Positions 17,678 through 26,605 of a stretch of 39,714 bases of DNA are shown piece by piece (position 1 is the first letter of the stretch; every line of letters starts with the position of its first letter). The translations under genes and the position numbers were made by a program. The stretch covers positions 1 to 39,714 of the forward strand of contig CAJONQ010000018.1 in assembly GCA_905235835.1 (NCBI GenBank), in the 5' to 3' direction. The notes beneath the pieces are model-generated. The model did no database searches. It saw only the letters and a program-made list of their open reading frames with translations, and was not told the origin of the DNA. This stretch comes from an uncultured Prevotella sp. (GTDB taxonomy: Bacteria; Bacteroidota; Bacteroidia; Bacteroidales; Bacteroidaceae).

Positions 17678-19075
17678 TCAGTCTTCAATAGCACGTATTT
17701 GTTTCAGTTCTGCATTAATAGCATTGATCCGCTCTGTAGTTAATGGATAGAACCACACAACACACATAGAGAGCAGCGCCACACAAGCCGGGATGAAACT
17801 CATCAACCAACGCAAACAAGCGAGAGCCTCTGTTGGCTGTGCAACACCCTGAGCAAGCTGAGTGGCATCGGTGATATATCCAAAACCATCAAGCAACCAG
17901 AGCACTGCGGCACCACCAATAGCACCACCGAACTTCTGCGCCATGGAACTGGATGAGAAGATCAGACCAGTAGAAGCGGTCTTGAACTTCAACTCCGCAT
18001 AGTCACTCACGTCAGCATACATACTCCATACCAATGGAGACATAATACCTGTCAGGATAGATATCAGTATCTGGAAAATGAGCATCAACCAATAACCTGT
18101 TGGCGTACAGGGGATGAAATAGAACAATACGCTCAATACCACCAAAGAGCCGTTCACCAAAACAAAAGTGGTCTTCTTACCCAAACGACTGGAGATGGAA
18201 ACACAAGAAGCAACACCCACCATGTTAGACACCTCACCTACACCAAGGAATAATCCTGCATAGAAAGCAAATACCAATCCGAAGAACACCAGGTTGACAT
18301 TGGTGCCAATGATATCCTGGAAGAAGTAAGCTACCGTTGCACCACGTACCGTGTTGAACAGGTTGAAGCACAGGGCGGCACCAATAAGCAACCACCAAGG
18401 CTTGTTAGAGAGCAGTGCCTTAAAGTCACTACCTACACTGACGGTAGACATGGTCTTCAGATGCTCCTTCGTCATCAAGAAACAGAGAATGAACATCACG
18501 AAACAAGCTGCTGCGATCATCACCATCGCCCAGAACCATCCCTTAGGAGAGTCATAGCCACCCATCGCATTACATAGGGGTTCCCAGAGGAACAAGGAGA
18601 TAAACGAGCCACCATAGGCGAAGAACATACGGAAAGAAGAGAAAACGGTCTTCTCGTTAGTATCATCAGTCATCACACCCAACATAGCACCGTAAGGCAC
18701 ATTGATTCCTGTATAGACAGTCATCATCAGGATATAAGTAACATACGCCCATATCAGCTTACCACCATAATCAAGATCTGGTGTCGTGAACAACAGGATA
18801 CCGCAGATGGAGAAGAACGGTGCCACCCATAAGAGGTATGGACGATACTTACCCCATTTCGTATTGGTACGGTCGGAGACAATACCCATCATCGGGTCAC
18901 TGACGGCATCCCAGATACGAGTGACGAGCACCAGTACACCAGCATCGATCAGTGACAATCCGAAGATATTACTATAGAAAAACGGCAGGTAGTAAGAGAA
19001 TATCTTCCAGAACATACTGGACGACATATCGCCAAAGCCGTATCCTATTTTCTCAGATAATTTAGATTTAGCCAT
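17678..19075 (-). CDS. GPH-family (MelB-like) sugar:cation symporter, probably for mannooligosaccharides
   Basis: 465 residues, about 12 transmembrane helices, inner membrane. The N-terminus KLSEKIGYGFGDMSSSMFWK, the cation-site-like TRIWDAVSDPMMGIVSDRT and TKWGKYRPYLLW are GPH-family signatures. It overlaps the end of GH130 by 8 bp and nearly touches the epimerase. In related Bacteroides mannan loci such a transporter imports mannobiose, which fits its place between a GH130 and an epimerase. Substrate is inferred from context. Confidence 0.9.
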   Translation of the reverse strand: MAKSKLSEKIGYGFGDMSSSMFWKIFSYYLPFFYSNIFGLSLIDAGVLVLVTRIWDAVSDPMMGIVSDRTNTKWGKYRPYLLWVAPFFSICGILLFTTPDLDYGGKLIWAYVTYILMMTVYTGINVPYGAMLGVMTDDTNEKTVFSSFRMFFAYGGSFISLFLWEPLCNAMGGYDSPKGWFWAMVMIAAACFVMFILCFLMTKEHLKTMSTVSVGSDFKALLSNKPWWLLIGAALCFNLFNTVRGATVAYFFQDIIGTNVNLVFFGLVFAFYAGLFLGVGEVSNMVGVASCVSISSRLGKKTTFVLVNGSLVVLSVLFYFIPCTPTGYWLMLIFQILISILTGIMSPLVWSMYADVSDYAELKFKTASTGLIFSSSSMAQKFGGAIGGAAVLWLLDGFGYITDATQLAQGVAQPTEALACLRWLMSFIPACVALLSMCVVWFYPLTTERINAINAELKQIRAIED

Positions 19076-20255
19076 TTTGTTTATTCTTTGTAATTAGTTT
19101 CTTAATGGTTTCCACTGAGGCAGCCGTATAAAGTCCGTCCTCTGGCGTGTTCATACAGTAGTCCACGAGTTTGTCGACGGTAGAGGTAGCGACATGCATA
19201 CGAGTGTCGGCAGAGGCATAGTAAATAAAGACTTTACCAGAAGAATAGTGCTCACTATCTTCTTCATCAGCAATCCATCCGTTAGCGAAAGCGACATTCA
19301 TCACGTCACCCAGATATTCGTCACCAGTAGGTACGAGGAAGAATCCACCTGGTTGTGCGATCACCCTCGTGGGGTCTTCCAAGGAAGTCATATACATATA
19401 TAATACATAGCGCAATCCGTCAGCAGTGGTACGAACACCATGTGCGAGATGCAGCCATCCCTTCTTTGTCTTGATAGGATGCGGTCCCTCACCATTCTTT
19501 ACCTCAGTAATAGTATGGTAATGACGGGCGTTGATGATTTTCTCTTCCTTCACCTCGGCATGGGTGATATCATCAACCAATGTCCAGCCGATACCACCAC
19601 CAGAGCCTGTATCGATAAAACCATCCTGAGGACGGGTATAGAAGGCATACTTACCATCAACGAACTCAGGATGCAGCACCACGTTACGCTGCTGGCTCTT
19701 CGTCTTCAGGTCTGGCAGACGCTCCCATGTCTTCAAGTCCTTGGTACGTGCGATACCTGCCGTTGCCGTTGCGGCACTCAGGTTACCAGGCTGTGAGTCA
19801 TCATGGCGTTCAGCGCAGAACACGCCATAGATCCAGCCATCCTCATGCTTTGTAATACGCATATCATAGATATTGGTAGCTGGTATCACATCGTCAGGCA
19901 TAGTGATAGGCTCTTCCCAGAAACGGAAGTTATCGACACCATTAGGACTCTCAGCAACGGCGAAGAAAGACTTACGGTCGGCACCCTCCACACGGACTAC
20001 CAGCACGTATTTACCATTCCATTTGATAGCACCAGAGTTCAGGGTAGCGTTCATCATGATACGCTGCATCAGATAAGGATTATCCTTTTCATTGAAGTCA
20101 TAACGCCACTCCAATGGAGTATGCTCCGCTGTCAGGATAGGGTTCTTCCACTTATCGTAAATACCGTTGCCCCACTCTATGGGCTCGTTCTTGCGTGTCA
20201 GCAGTTCCTCATGGTGAGCACGCAACGCTGCTACTTTGGTTTTAAAATCACTCAT
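19068..20255 (-). CDS. GH130 4-O-beta-D-mannosyl-D-glucose phosphorylase
   Basis: 395 residues, cytoplasmic. Phosphorolyses mannosylglucose to mannose-1-phosphate and glucose. The length and motifs fit GH130 subfamily 1: NGIYDKWKNPILTAEHTPLEW, MNATLNSGAIKWNG, RVEGADRKSFFAVAESPNG. By direct count the Asp in NIYDMRITK is residue 131, the same number as the reported catalytic Asp131 of the Bacteroides fragilis enzyme. The His-rich NARHYHTITEVKNGEGPHP segment suits phosphate and sugar binding. It lies 9 bp downstream of GH26 and overlaps the transporter by 8 bp. The adjacent epimerase supports the mannosylglucose specificity over other GH130 activities. Confidence 0.94.
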   Translation of the reverse strand: MSDFKTKVAALRAHHEELLTRKNEPIEWGNGIYDKWKNPILTAEHTPLEWRYDFNEKDNPYLMQRIMMNATLNSGAIKWNGKYVLVVRVEGADRKSFFAVAESPNGVDNFRFWEEPITMPDDVIPATNIYDMRITKHEDGWIYGVFCAERHDDSQPGNLSAATATAGIARTKDLKTWERLPDLKTKSQQRNVVLHPEFVDGKYAFYTRPQDGFIDTGSGGGIGWTLVDDITHAEVKEEKIINARHYHTITEVKNGEGPHPIKTKKGWLHLAHGVRTTADGLRYVLYMYMTSLEDPTRVIAQPGGFFLVPTGDEYLGDVMNVAFANGWIADEEDSEHYSSGKVFIYYASADTRMHVATSTVDKLVDYCMNTPEDGLYTAASVETIKKLITKNKQNG

Positions 20256-20264
20256 TTCTTTATC

Positions 20265-21380
20265 TTATTTTATATCGTTCAGGAACAAAGTCTTCTTGTC
20301 GTTATAGAAATCTACGAAATATTTCGCATCGGGCTTGGAAGTGGACGGACCGAACCACTCCTCCTTGTAGTTACGCCAAGTGAGCAGGTAACTGATGGGG
20401 AAATCCTTCACGGCAGGCAGCAGTGTGGAAGTCCACCAGTCGGGTTGCGTCAGATTCTTCATACCCGTCTCTGTCAGTGCTGGAATCAGGTGATGCTCTT
20501 TAGCCACCTCACACAGTACCGTCAGGTTCTGCTTGGTACACTCTATAAACTTGTCTTTCTCCTCTGGTACCCACTGATAACCGTCCAAGCCAATCATGTC
20601 CACACGACCATCACCAGGATAGCGGTCAAGCAGTCGCTCTGCCGTCAGGTTATCCTGACAACCAGGAGAGTACGACCATACGAGGTTGTCGAAGCCGTCA
20701 GCCTTCAACTTATCCTGCAGCATATTCCATAATGCCTTGTATTCCTCCACGGTACAGAGTTTCTCACCCCACCAGAACCAAGAGCCGGAGTTCTCATGCC
20801 AAGGACGGAAGATCACTGGAATCTTCTGACCATTATCATCCTTCAGCGTAGCGAGGAAGTCGGACACACGCTGCATCCATCCTCCGAACTTCTCATGGAA
20901 CTCGCCACCAGGCAATATTTTCTTTACGATAGTAGAGTCGGTAACATCCCATGCGGTACCCTCTGGGAACTTCTGTCCTGCCCAGCCACCGCCTTCGATG
21001 GTGGTGACAGGATTACGAGGATGCCAACTCAGCGTGATGATACCACCACGACGGTAATGGTTCTGTATCTCCTCTGTCATACGGGTGAAGGGCACACTGT
21101 CCAAATTCTTCTTGTCGCCCATCTCGATACCACCGAGGTCGAAGCCCATGATAGCGGGATAGTCGCCGCAAACGTTCTTCACGTCACTGGAGTCTTTGTC
21201 ATACTCCCATGTGAGTCCGTACATCGGGTCATCCTGATGTCCGTACATGATACCTTTCTGACTAAGAGAGTCCAAACGCTCTAACAACTGCTGAGCCACT
21301 GTTTTCTGGGACTCTGCCTGTTTCGTGGCACACGCTACCATTGTCATTGCTACCACACCCATTACCAAAATCTTCTTCAT
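20265..21380 (-). CDS. GH26 beta-mannanase, lipoprotein
   Basis: 371 residues with a lipobox signal (MKKILVMGVVAMTMVAC, Cys17), so anchored at the membrane. The GH26 catalytic residues are present: acid/base Glu196 in FRPWHENSGSWFWWG and nucleophile Glu304 in ALTETGMKN. The substrate-site SWHPRNP (His120) is also present. Hydrolyses internal beta-1,4-mannosidic bonds, producing mannobiose or short oligosaccharides. The start follows the CE7 stop by one base. A second, catalytically degenerate relative is encoded at 38414-39436; the two align along their length. Confidence 0.93.
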   Translation of the reverse strand: MKKILVMGVVAMTMVACATKQAESQKTVAQQLLERLDSLSQKGIMYGHQDDPMYGLTWEYDKDSSDVKNVCGDYPAIMGFDLGGIEMGDKKNLDSVPFTRMTEEIQNHYRRGGIITLSWHPRNPVTTIEGGGWAGQKFPEGTAWDVTDSTIVKKILPGGEFHEKFGGWMQRVSDFLATLKDDNGQKIPVIFRPWHENSGSWFWWGEKLCTVEEYKALWNMLQDKLKADGFDNLVWSYSPGCQDNLTAERLLDRYPGDGRVDMIGLDGYQWVPEEKDKFIECTKQNLTVLCEVAKEHHLIPALTETGMKNLTQPDWWTSTLLPAVKDFPISYLLTWRNYKEEWFGPSTSKPDAKYFVDFYNDKKTLFLNDIK

Positions 21381-21381
21381 A

Positions 21382-22677
21382 TTATCTTAAATGCATTTGT
21401 TTCAACATCCACTCTTCCCATTCGTCCCATTGCTCCTGGAACCAGAAGTGCCAGGTAGCCTGATAGGGCTTAATAGCCTTTGGACCCTTCACGGTGTTAT
21501 AGGTTGCCCATGCTGTTGTGGGGGGCACCACGTCATCGTTATAGCCGAACGAGAACCAACCAGTCTGCTGGTCTGTAATCAGGCGGGCGAAGTTCACGCC
21601 ATCGTAATAGCGTGACACCTCTATCTGCTTCTCCTGTCCCTTGCCCTTATTATAATAGAAATAATGAGGCCAACCACAGGCAGTACCCTGCAGAGAAGCG
21701 GTGTGGTCGCAAAGAGCGGCATGAACAGGAGCATAGTAAGTGATACGCTTGTCGAGTCCAGCAGTGGCAAGGGTCAGGAAACCACCCTGGCTGGAGCCAG
21801 ACACACCCATCTCCTTACCGTTCCATGGAGTATATTCCTCTATATAGTCGAGGGCACGGATACAACCTAACACCACACGTTTGTAATAGTTCTTGTCACG
21901 ATCGTCGGTATAGAACTCCCAATACCAGTTCAGAGCACCATGGAAAATGTCGTCATATACCTTCTGCTCCATCGTCACGGGAATACCATGAATACCGATC
22001 TCCAAAGTGATGGCACCTTGCGATGCGGTATAAATATCACCACCATAAGGACGCACACCAGCTCCCGGTACTCTCAGCAAGGCAGGATATTTGCCTTCTT
22101 TTACAGGGACACACAGAATACCATAGGTACGATAGTCCCACTGCATATTGTTGAAAGACACCTCATAAACATTCACATCCTTGGTACAACGCTCTGGCAG
22201 CAGTCGCTTGGTGGGGTTCAGGTCTGTCTTACGAGCCTCTTTGATAGCGTTCTTCCAGAACTCCTCGAAGTCCTTGGGCATCACTGTTGTAGGTTGCAAC
22301 TTCTCTGGAGAGAAGGCTGCGCCACAGGCACCTTTGTACTCCTTGCCACCCACGTATGCCTTGACATCGACACGATAGAAACCCGGTTTTGTCATCTTTC
22401 CCTTTAAAGTCATTGTACCGTCTTTCAGTACCACCCCTTTCTTCTTCACGTCCTGATACATCTCCGGACCAGCCTCATAATCGATGGTCACGTTATCAAT
22501 CAGTGTTGCGGAGCGAGTCACACTAATCTTAAAGGTAGCCGTCTCCCCTACTTTATAATTCCAATCCTGATGATCGGGTACGACATTCACTTGTATCTCA
22601 TTGCCACGAATCTGTGCCTGCATGGGTAACACACAAGCCAACAGCAGCAATATTAAAACGGTTTCTATACGTCTCAT
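21382..22677 (-). CDS. CE7-family acetyl esterase (AXE1-like)
   Basis: 431 residues with a signal peptide (cleavage near LPMQAQ). An N-terminal beta-sandwich (about 25-120) precedes an alpha/beta-hydrolase domain of the AXE1/CE7 family. The nucleophile elbow is GVSGSSQGGF (Ser296); the acid is likely in FGYNDDVVPP and the His in ATWHFW. CE7 enzymes remove acetyl groups from sugars. In this operon the probable job is deacetylation of acetylated glucomannan or mannooligosaccharides before GH26/GH130 action. It is first after an internal -7 element at 22714-22721, so it may be transcribed separately from the GH5 gene upstream. Confidence 0.88.
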   Translation of the reverse strand: MRRIETVLILLLLACVLPMQAQIRGNEIQVNVVPDHQDWNYKVGETATFKISVTRSATLIDNVTIDYEAGPEMYQDVKKKGVVLKDGTMTLKGKMTKPGFYRVDVKAYVGGKEYKGACGAAFSPEKLQPTTVMPKDFEEFWKNAIKEARKTDLNPTKRLLPERCTKDVNVYEVSFNNMQWDYRTYGILCVPVKEGKYPALLRVPGAGVRPYGGDIYTASQGAITLEIGIHGIPVTMEQKVYDDIFHGALNWYWEFYTDDRDKNYYKRVVLGCIRALDYIEEYTPWNGKEMGVSGSSQGGFLTLATAGLDKRITYYAPVHAALCDHTASLQGTACGWPHYFYYNKGKGQEKQIEVSRYYDGVNFARLITDQQTGWFSFGYNDDVVPPTTAWATYNTVKGPKAIKPYQATWHFWFQEQWDEWEEWMLKQMHLR

Positions 22678-22713
22678 TATTCTTAATGTTTAGGTTTGTA
22701 TCAATATCGTTTG

Positions 22714-22721
22714 CAAAGTTA
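22714..22721 (-). promoter_or_regulatory. -7 element (TAACTTTG) for the CE7-GH26-GH130-transporter-epimerase-phosphatase run
   Basis: The minus strand reads TAACTTTGC, 36 bp upstream of the CE7 ATG, in the only sizeable gap (107 bp) of the mannan operon. A TTTG lies 12 bp upstream rather than the usual 19-21, so the -33 is unconvincing. Either an internal promoter or a chance match in AT-rich DNA. Confidence 0.45.
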
Positions 22722-22784
22722 GCATTATTTTTGCAAATATAATGATACTTTGTTACCTTTATCACATACAATTTAACATATTTG

Positions 22785-24077
22785 TTACTTTACCAGACTC
22801 ATACGCTCCACTTGAGTGCGGATGACATCAAGAGTTGTCGTGTCAGAGGCGAAGACGGAATTCAAGCCTTGTGCCTCCTGCGCTGGGTCATTGGTGTAGG
22901 GATCACCCACCTGCCACTGCTCATGCTTGGGTTCTGCGAAACCACCCCAGCCCCAGAAGTTACAACCAGCGAACTTACCACCACTCTCCGCATTGTCGGC
23001 AACCAGTGAGAATACGTATTTATAATAGCCGTCACGTCCTTGGGTGGGAGTGTTTAGTTCGAACTTAAAACCATCACGCGGATAGCCGAACTCCTCCATC
23101 ACGAGAGGTTTGTTCAGACTGTCACACACAGCAAGGTGCTGGTCAATATACTGTTTGGTGTTCTCACATGCCCTTGGCAGATGCTCGATGAGCGAGTCGG
23201 GCTTTGCCCATCCCCAGTTATAGGGCCACAGATGAACATTACAGTAGTCGATATTCTTGTCGGCACAGATACGAGTCCAACTGCTCAGGTCGTTCTCACA
23301 ACCCCATGAGCCCTCACTACCTACAGAGATCAGATGGTTCTTGTCCAACGAACGGATAAGTGCGGAAGCCTCTGCAAGCCATTTCTCAAAGGCAGGCAGT
23401 GCCTCTTTGGAGAATGCACGTGGCTCATTACCTATCTGCCACGACATGATAGCCGGGTCGTCCGTATACTTCAAACCCGTATAACGGTTAGTACGTCCTA
23501 TGATGAAACGCACATAGTCATAGAACAACTGGTGAGCCTTCTCATTAGTAGCAAATTTAGACATCGCCTCCATGAAAGCGGGATAGCCCACATCATCCGG
23601 TCGTGGTTGTTTTCCCTCGCCGGCATGTTCCAAGTAGAATCCATAGCCCCCACTCCATTCCCAAGAGTTGTTCAGATAGAGGACGGCAACCATATCACGC
23701 TTTCCCATCTCCATCAACAGGTAGTCCAAACCTGCTAAAATAGTATCATTATACACACCAGGTGACACTTGCAGCGTAGGCTCTACCTTTGTCTTCACAC
23801 CACACTCACCATCCGAGCCAACGAGGATGCGCAGGTTATCAATACCCATCCGTTTCATCTCGTCCAGTTCACGACCCAGTCGTGCACGGTCGCCACCCTG
23901 ACCTTCCGAGCCAAGGATAGCACCATACCAGAAGTTAGTACCCACGTAGTAATATGGTTTACCACCACGTGTAAAGTGTCCATTCTCTACTTTCACATAA
24001 TCCATAGTCGTCTCTTGTTTCTTCTGACAGGCGACAGTCACGGCTGCCACCATCATTAGTAGTAATAGCTTTTTCAT
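22785..24077 (-). CDS. GH5 (subfamily 7-like) beta-mannanase, lipoprotein
   Basis: 430 residues; lipobox signal MKKLLLLMMVAAVTVAC (Cys17). GH5_7-type landmarks: GGKPYYYVGTNFWYG, MGIDNLRILVGSDGE, acid/base Glu218 in WQIGNEPRAF, VHLWPYNWGW, and the nucleophile Glu in VMEEFGYPRDG (328-329). Subfamily 7 members are endo- or exo-acting beta-mannanases; this one is close in architecture to single-domain Bacteroidota enzymes. It is the first gene of the catabolic operon, with a full promoter at 24108-24139. Mannan specificity is well supported by the neighbours; endo versus exo mode is not known. Confidence 0.9.
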   Translation of the reverse strand: MKKLLLLMMVAAVTVACQKKQETTMDYVKVENGHFTRGGKPYYYVGTNFWYGAILGSEGQGGDRARLGRELDEMKRMGIDNLRILVGSDGECGVKTKVEPTLQVSPGVYNDTILAGLDYLLMEMGKRDMVAVLYLNNSWEWSGGYGFYLEHAGEGKQPRPDDVGYPAFMEAMSKFATNEKAHQLFYDYVRFIIGRTNRYTGLKYTDDPAIMSWQIGNEPRAFSKEALPAFEKWLAEASALIRSLDKNHLISVGSEGSWGCENDLSSWTRICADKNIDYCNVHLWPYNWGWAKPDSLIEHLPRACENTKQYIDQHLAVCDSLNKPLVMEEFGYPRDGFKFELNTPTQGRDGYYKYVFSLVADNAESGGKFAGCNFWGWGGFAEPKHEQWQVGDPYTNDPAQEAQGLNSVFASDTTTLDVIRTQVERMSLVK

Positions 24078-24107
24078 GTTAGTATTGGTTTATTTCCTTT
24101 TAGTTAG

Positions 24108-24139
24108 CAAAAGTAACGAATTATTTCGTAAACTCCAAA
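24108..24139 (-). promoter_or_regulatory. promoter for the mannan catabolic operon
   Basis: On the minus strand, TTTG (24136-24139) is followed after exactly 20 bp by TACTTTTG (24108-24115), a full match to the Bacteroidota -33/-7 pattern. It sits 30 bp upstream of the GH5 ATG and directly downstream of the terminator of the preceding gene. Confidence 0.8.
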
Positions 24140-24152
24140 TAAATCAACGAAA

Positions 24153-24180
24153 AAGGTGGAACTCGTTGGAGTCCCACCTT
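24153..24180 (-). terminator. terminator after the secreted-protein gene
   Basis: A 12-bp stem with one mismatch (24153-24164 with 24169-24180) around a GTTG loop. On the minus strand it ends in CCACCTTTTTCG, giving a T-tract. It separates the upstream secreted-protein gene from the mannan operon promoter. Confidence 0.85.
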
Positions 24181-24247
24181 CATATCACTCAAGGATATTC
24201 AATTATTTCTGAATGAACTTGACTTCGTCGAATACATTTTCGCTCAG

Positions 24248-24272
24248 AAGAATCTAAGTAAACTTAGTTCTT
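24248..24272. other. 3'-UTR hairpin just after the secreted-protein stop
   Basis: AAGAA-t-CTAAG pairs with CTTAG-TTCTT around a TAAA loop, beginning 4 bp beyond the stop codon. Further downstream on the minus strand, another frame reads VFDEVKFIQK then stop (ending at 24203), resembling the real C-terminus NGKKYIQK. This suggests a relic of a second, related C-terminus. Confidence 0.5.
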
Positions 24273-24275
24273 CGT

Positions 24276-26082
24276 TCACTTCTGAATGTATTTCTTACCG
24301 TTCTTGATAACGATACCCTTGTAGCTCTCGTTCACCTTCTGACCAGCGAGGTTGTAGATAGCACCGTTGGCAGACTTAGCATCAGCAACCTTCACGTTCT
24401 GGATACCTGTAGGCTCCTGATTAATAGAGATAGCGTAAACACGCATACCGCCACTAGTTTCCTTAATCTTAGCAGTTCCACCCTTTGTAGCTGTCGCCTT
24501 GAAGATAACAGACTCACCTTCAGTCTTTCCTGAACATGTCTTAACGGCTTCTGCATCCGCAGTAATTGCAGGCTCTGAGCCATAAACATCAAGTGCAGCA
24601 GCAGTGCCACCTTTTGCAGAGTACTTGATGTAGATAACATCACCTGTCTTAACAGGAATGTTAATCACAAAGTTCTTGGAATCACACTGCATATAATTCT
24701 CACCTGTCTTCACTGCATTATTCTTTGTTTGAGAATTACTATACTCGAAGAAAATTTCCTCATTAGCGGCAAGTTTAACTTGCATCTTATTGTCGTTTGA
24801 GCCACCTGTATAGTTTACAGAGAATCCTTCCTTTCCATCCATGCTATAGGTTGTAGCTGCACAGTTCACCCAACACATACGTTGAAGCCTGATTGTTGAA
24901 CTGATAAGTTACACCTGTTGCCTCTTCACCACCTTCATCAGCAGCCTTTGCAGTAATCAGTTTCACACCATTAATGGTTGCGCACTGACCACCGATAACC
25001 AAACCATTCTCTTGAATAGCCGTAACGTCAGTGGCGGTAAGAATGAATACAACCTCTGATACGCCTGCAGCATCAGCGACCTCAGCACTACATTCAAGAG
25101 CAGGATTACCATCTGCACCAGATTTCAACTGGAGCTGTGCTGTTCTTGTCCAACTTTCACCGTCATATTTAACACTCTTCCAATCTGCTATAAGTACATG
25201 AATCTCATCACCAACAGCCACATTAGCAAATTTATCTTTAGCTATTGATACAGAATTTTCCCACTTGCCCAACTCAGTTGCAGGAACTTCTAGAGAAGTT
25301 TCATTAGTAGGTAACCCATCCTTCTGACGATACAGTTTAGCAGTAACTGTGAATGGGAATTTTGCACCTTGATAGTAGAATTGCCCTGATGCCATCTTTG
25401 TAACCAAATCATCTATAACATTAATTACAGCAAATGGAGGAACAACCCAGAACTCAGCTTTATAACCACCAATAACGAATTGGAAGTTTCCTTCGTTTCT
25501 ATTAGCATCTTCCGCATTAAAGTTTGCAACGATAATATCGCCTGCTTTTGCTATCTGGAAGTTAGCCTTACCCATATTGACTGATTTCCATGCTCCAGAT
25601 GTTGCAACAGCTTCGTCATAAAGAGAAACAACAGAGTAGTCTGTTGCGGGAACTACCGAAATTTTATCAATAACTACCTTTTTTCCAGGAACAGCGGACC
25701 AAGAGCCTGATTTTTGCTGGATGCAGCCACCAAATTTAAATCCACCAGTCAACACAGCAAGTATAGCGTCGTTTACAGGAATTGTTATAACATCATTTGC
25801 TGCAGGGTAAAAATCACTTCCGTAATAGACTGAGGCATCATCTTTGGCACGGAACTGGACAACGTTTTGCTCTCCTTCACCTGCTTCTGCCACACCAATG
25901 TAAATCTTCAAAAAATCGCCAGAAGCAACATCTGCTACAGGAATGGTAAACACATCAGATCCTCCCCATTTGTCAGCGGCAGAAGCCTCAATTGTAATAG
26001 GCGTAGAAATCACCACCTTCTCTTCAGCACTTGCACCCACTGCCATCAATGCAGCAGCAATCAGAGTAAATAATTTTTTCAT
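24276..26082 (-). pseudogene. secreted multi-domain beta-sandwich protein with T9SS-like C-terminus, frameshifted
   Basis: Two overlapping frames together encode about 600 residues: 26082-24844 (412 aa, signal MKKLFTLIAAALMAVGASA) and about 24878-24276 (up to 200 aa). Total length is 3n+1, so one net frameshift lies in 24844-24878. The N-terminal frame holds about three roughly 130-residue beta-rich segments, each with a GD-x-(I/L)-x-(I/V) strand and a closing VVIDKISVVP- or GVKLITAKA-like strand. These resemble the duplicated domain of the surface protein at 34325-36815. The C-terminal frame adds a Gly/Asn-rich sandwich and ends IYNLAGQKVNESYKGIVI plus NGKKYIQK, like type-IX-secretion C-terminal tails in Prevotella. 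No catalytic motif is seen; a carbohydrate-binding role is a guess. The frameshift may be real or a sequencing/assembly error. Confidence 0.65.
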
Positions 26083-26184
26083 AAGCGTTTAATTTAAAAA
26101 ATGTTAGGTTAATATAAAAAAAGTTCATTGTTTGTTTTAGTCATATGTACACTCGCGTCCCACGAGCCGAAATCATACACGATG

Positions 26185-26216
26185 CAAAATTAGGGATTAA
26201 TCCCCAAACCTCCAAA
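26185..26216 (-). promoter_or_regulatory. promoter for the secreted-protein gene
   Basis: On the minus strand TTTG (26213-26216), then 20 bp, then TAATTTTG (26185-26192): a full Bacteroidota -33/-7 match. The leader to the ATG at 26082 is about 100 bp and contains a run of seven A residues (26116-26122 region). The remainder of the 216-bp gap (26083-26298) is the repeat described at 26261. Confidence 0.75.
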
Positions 26217-26260
26217 TTTTTCTTTGTAAAAATATCAGTCGTGGTAAAATACAATAAGAA

Positions 26261-26330
26261 ATTGTCAAGAAAGTATTAGGGAGGGGAGGGGAAATCATCT
26301 ATGCCGCATAGAACACTTGCCCTACACGGT
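26261..26330 (+). repeat. dispersed repeat copy A, overlapping the 3' end of the MNT gene
   Basis: This 70-bp stretch recurs in inverted orientation at 27649-27717 (by eye roughly 80-85% identical with small gaps). It includes a 20-bp block, CTATGCCGCATAGAACACTT, at 26299-26318 that is exact in all three copies (26299-26318, 27128-27147, and reversed at 27659-27678). Copy A contains the last ten or so codons of the MNT gene, its stop and about 38 bp of downstream sequence. Confidence 0.85.
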
Positions 26331-26598
26331 CTATATGCCTTGCGAGAGGAGTGCCTTTATACTTCTCGTAATTAATCAAATCAACATGATAAAGTAGTCC
26401 TAAATCATCTATCTCCATACTGACATCCAGGATCTGATTAATATCTATATTGTCACCAATAGCAGCCAAATCAATATCCGACCCCTCCCTATAATTTCCT
26501 TTTGATCGGGATCCGAATATCAAGACTTTCCGAATGTTCTTATGCTTACGGAAAATATCCTGTATCTCATGTATCACATTGTCGCTTAATCCAAACAT
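26299..26598 (-). CDS. MNT-type nucleotidyltransferase antitoxin of a HEPN/MNT pair
   Basis: 99 residues from ATG 26598 (MFGLSD), chosen because AGAAAGAGA precedes it and it follows the HEPN stop; ATG 26631 would overlap HEPN by 26 bp. The minimal nucleotidyltransferase motif GS-x10-DxD is complete: GSRSKGNYREGSDID. In characterised systems the MNT protein neutralises HEPN by adding AMP to its active-site Tyr. The last codons (QVFYAA-stop) lie inside a dispersed repeat found twice more nearby, so the C-terminus may have been supplied by, or captured into, the repeat. Toxin-antitoxin function is inferred from motifs and pairing. Confidence 0.88.
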   Translation of the reverse strand: MFGLSDNVIHEIQDIFRKHKNIRKVLIFGSRSKGNYREGSDIDLAAIGDNIDINQILDVSMEIDDLGLLYHVDLINYEKYKGTPLARHIDRVGQVFYAA

Positions 26599-26605
26599 TC
26601 TCTTT

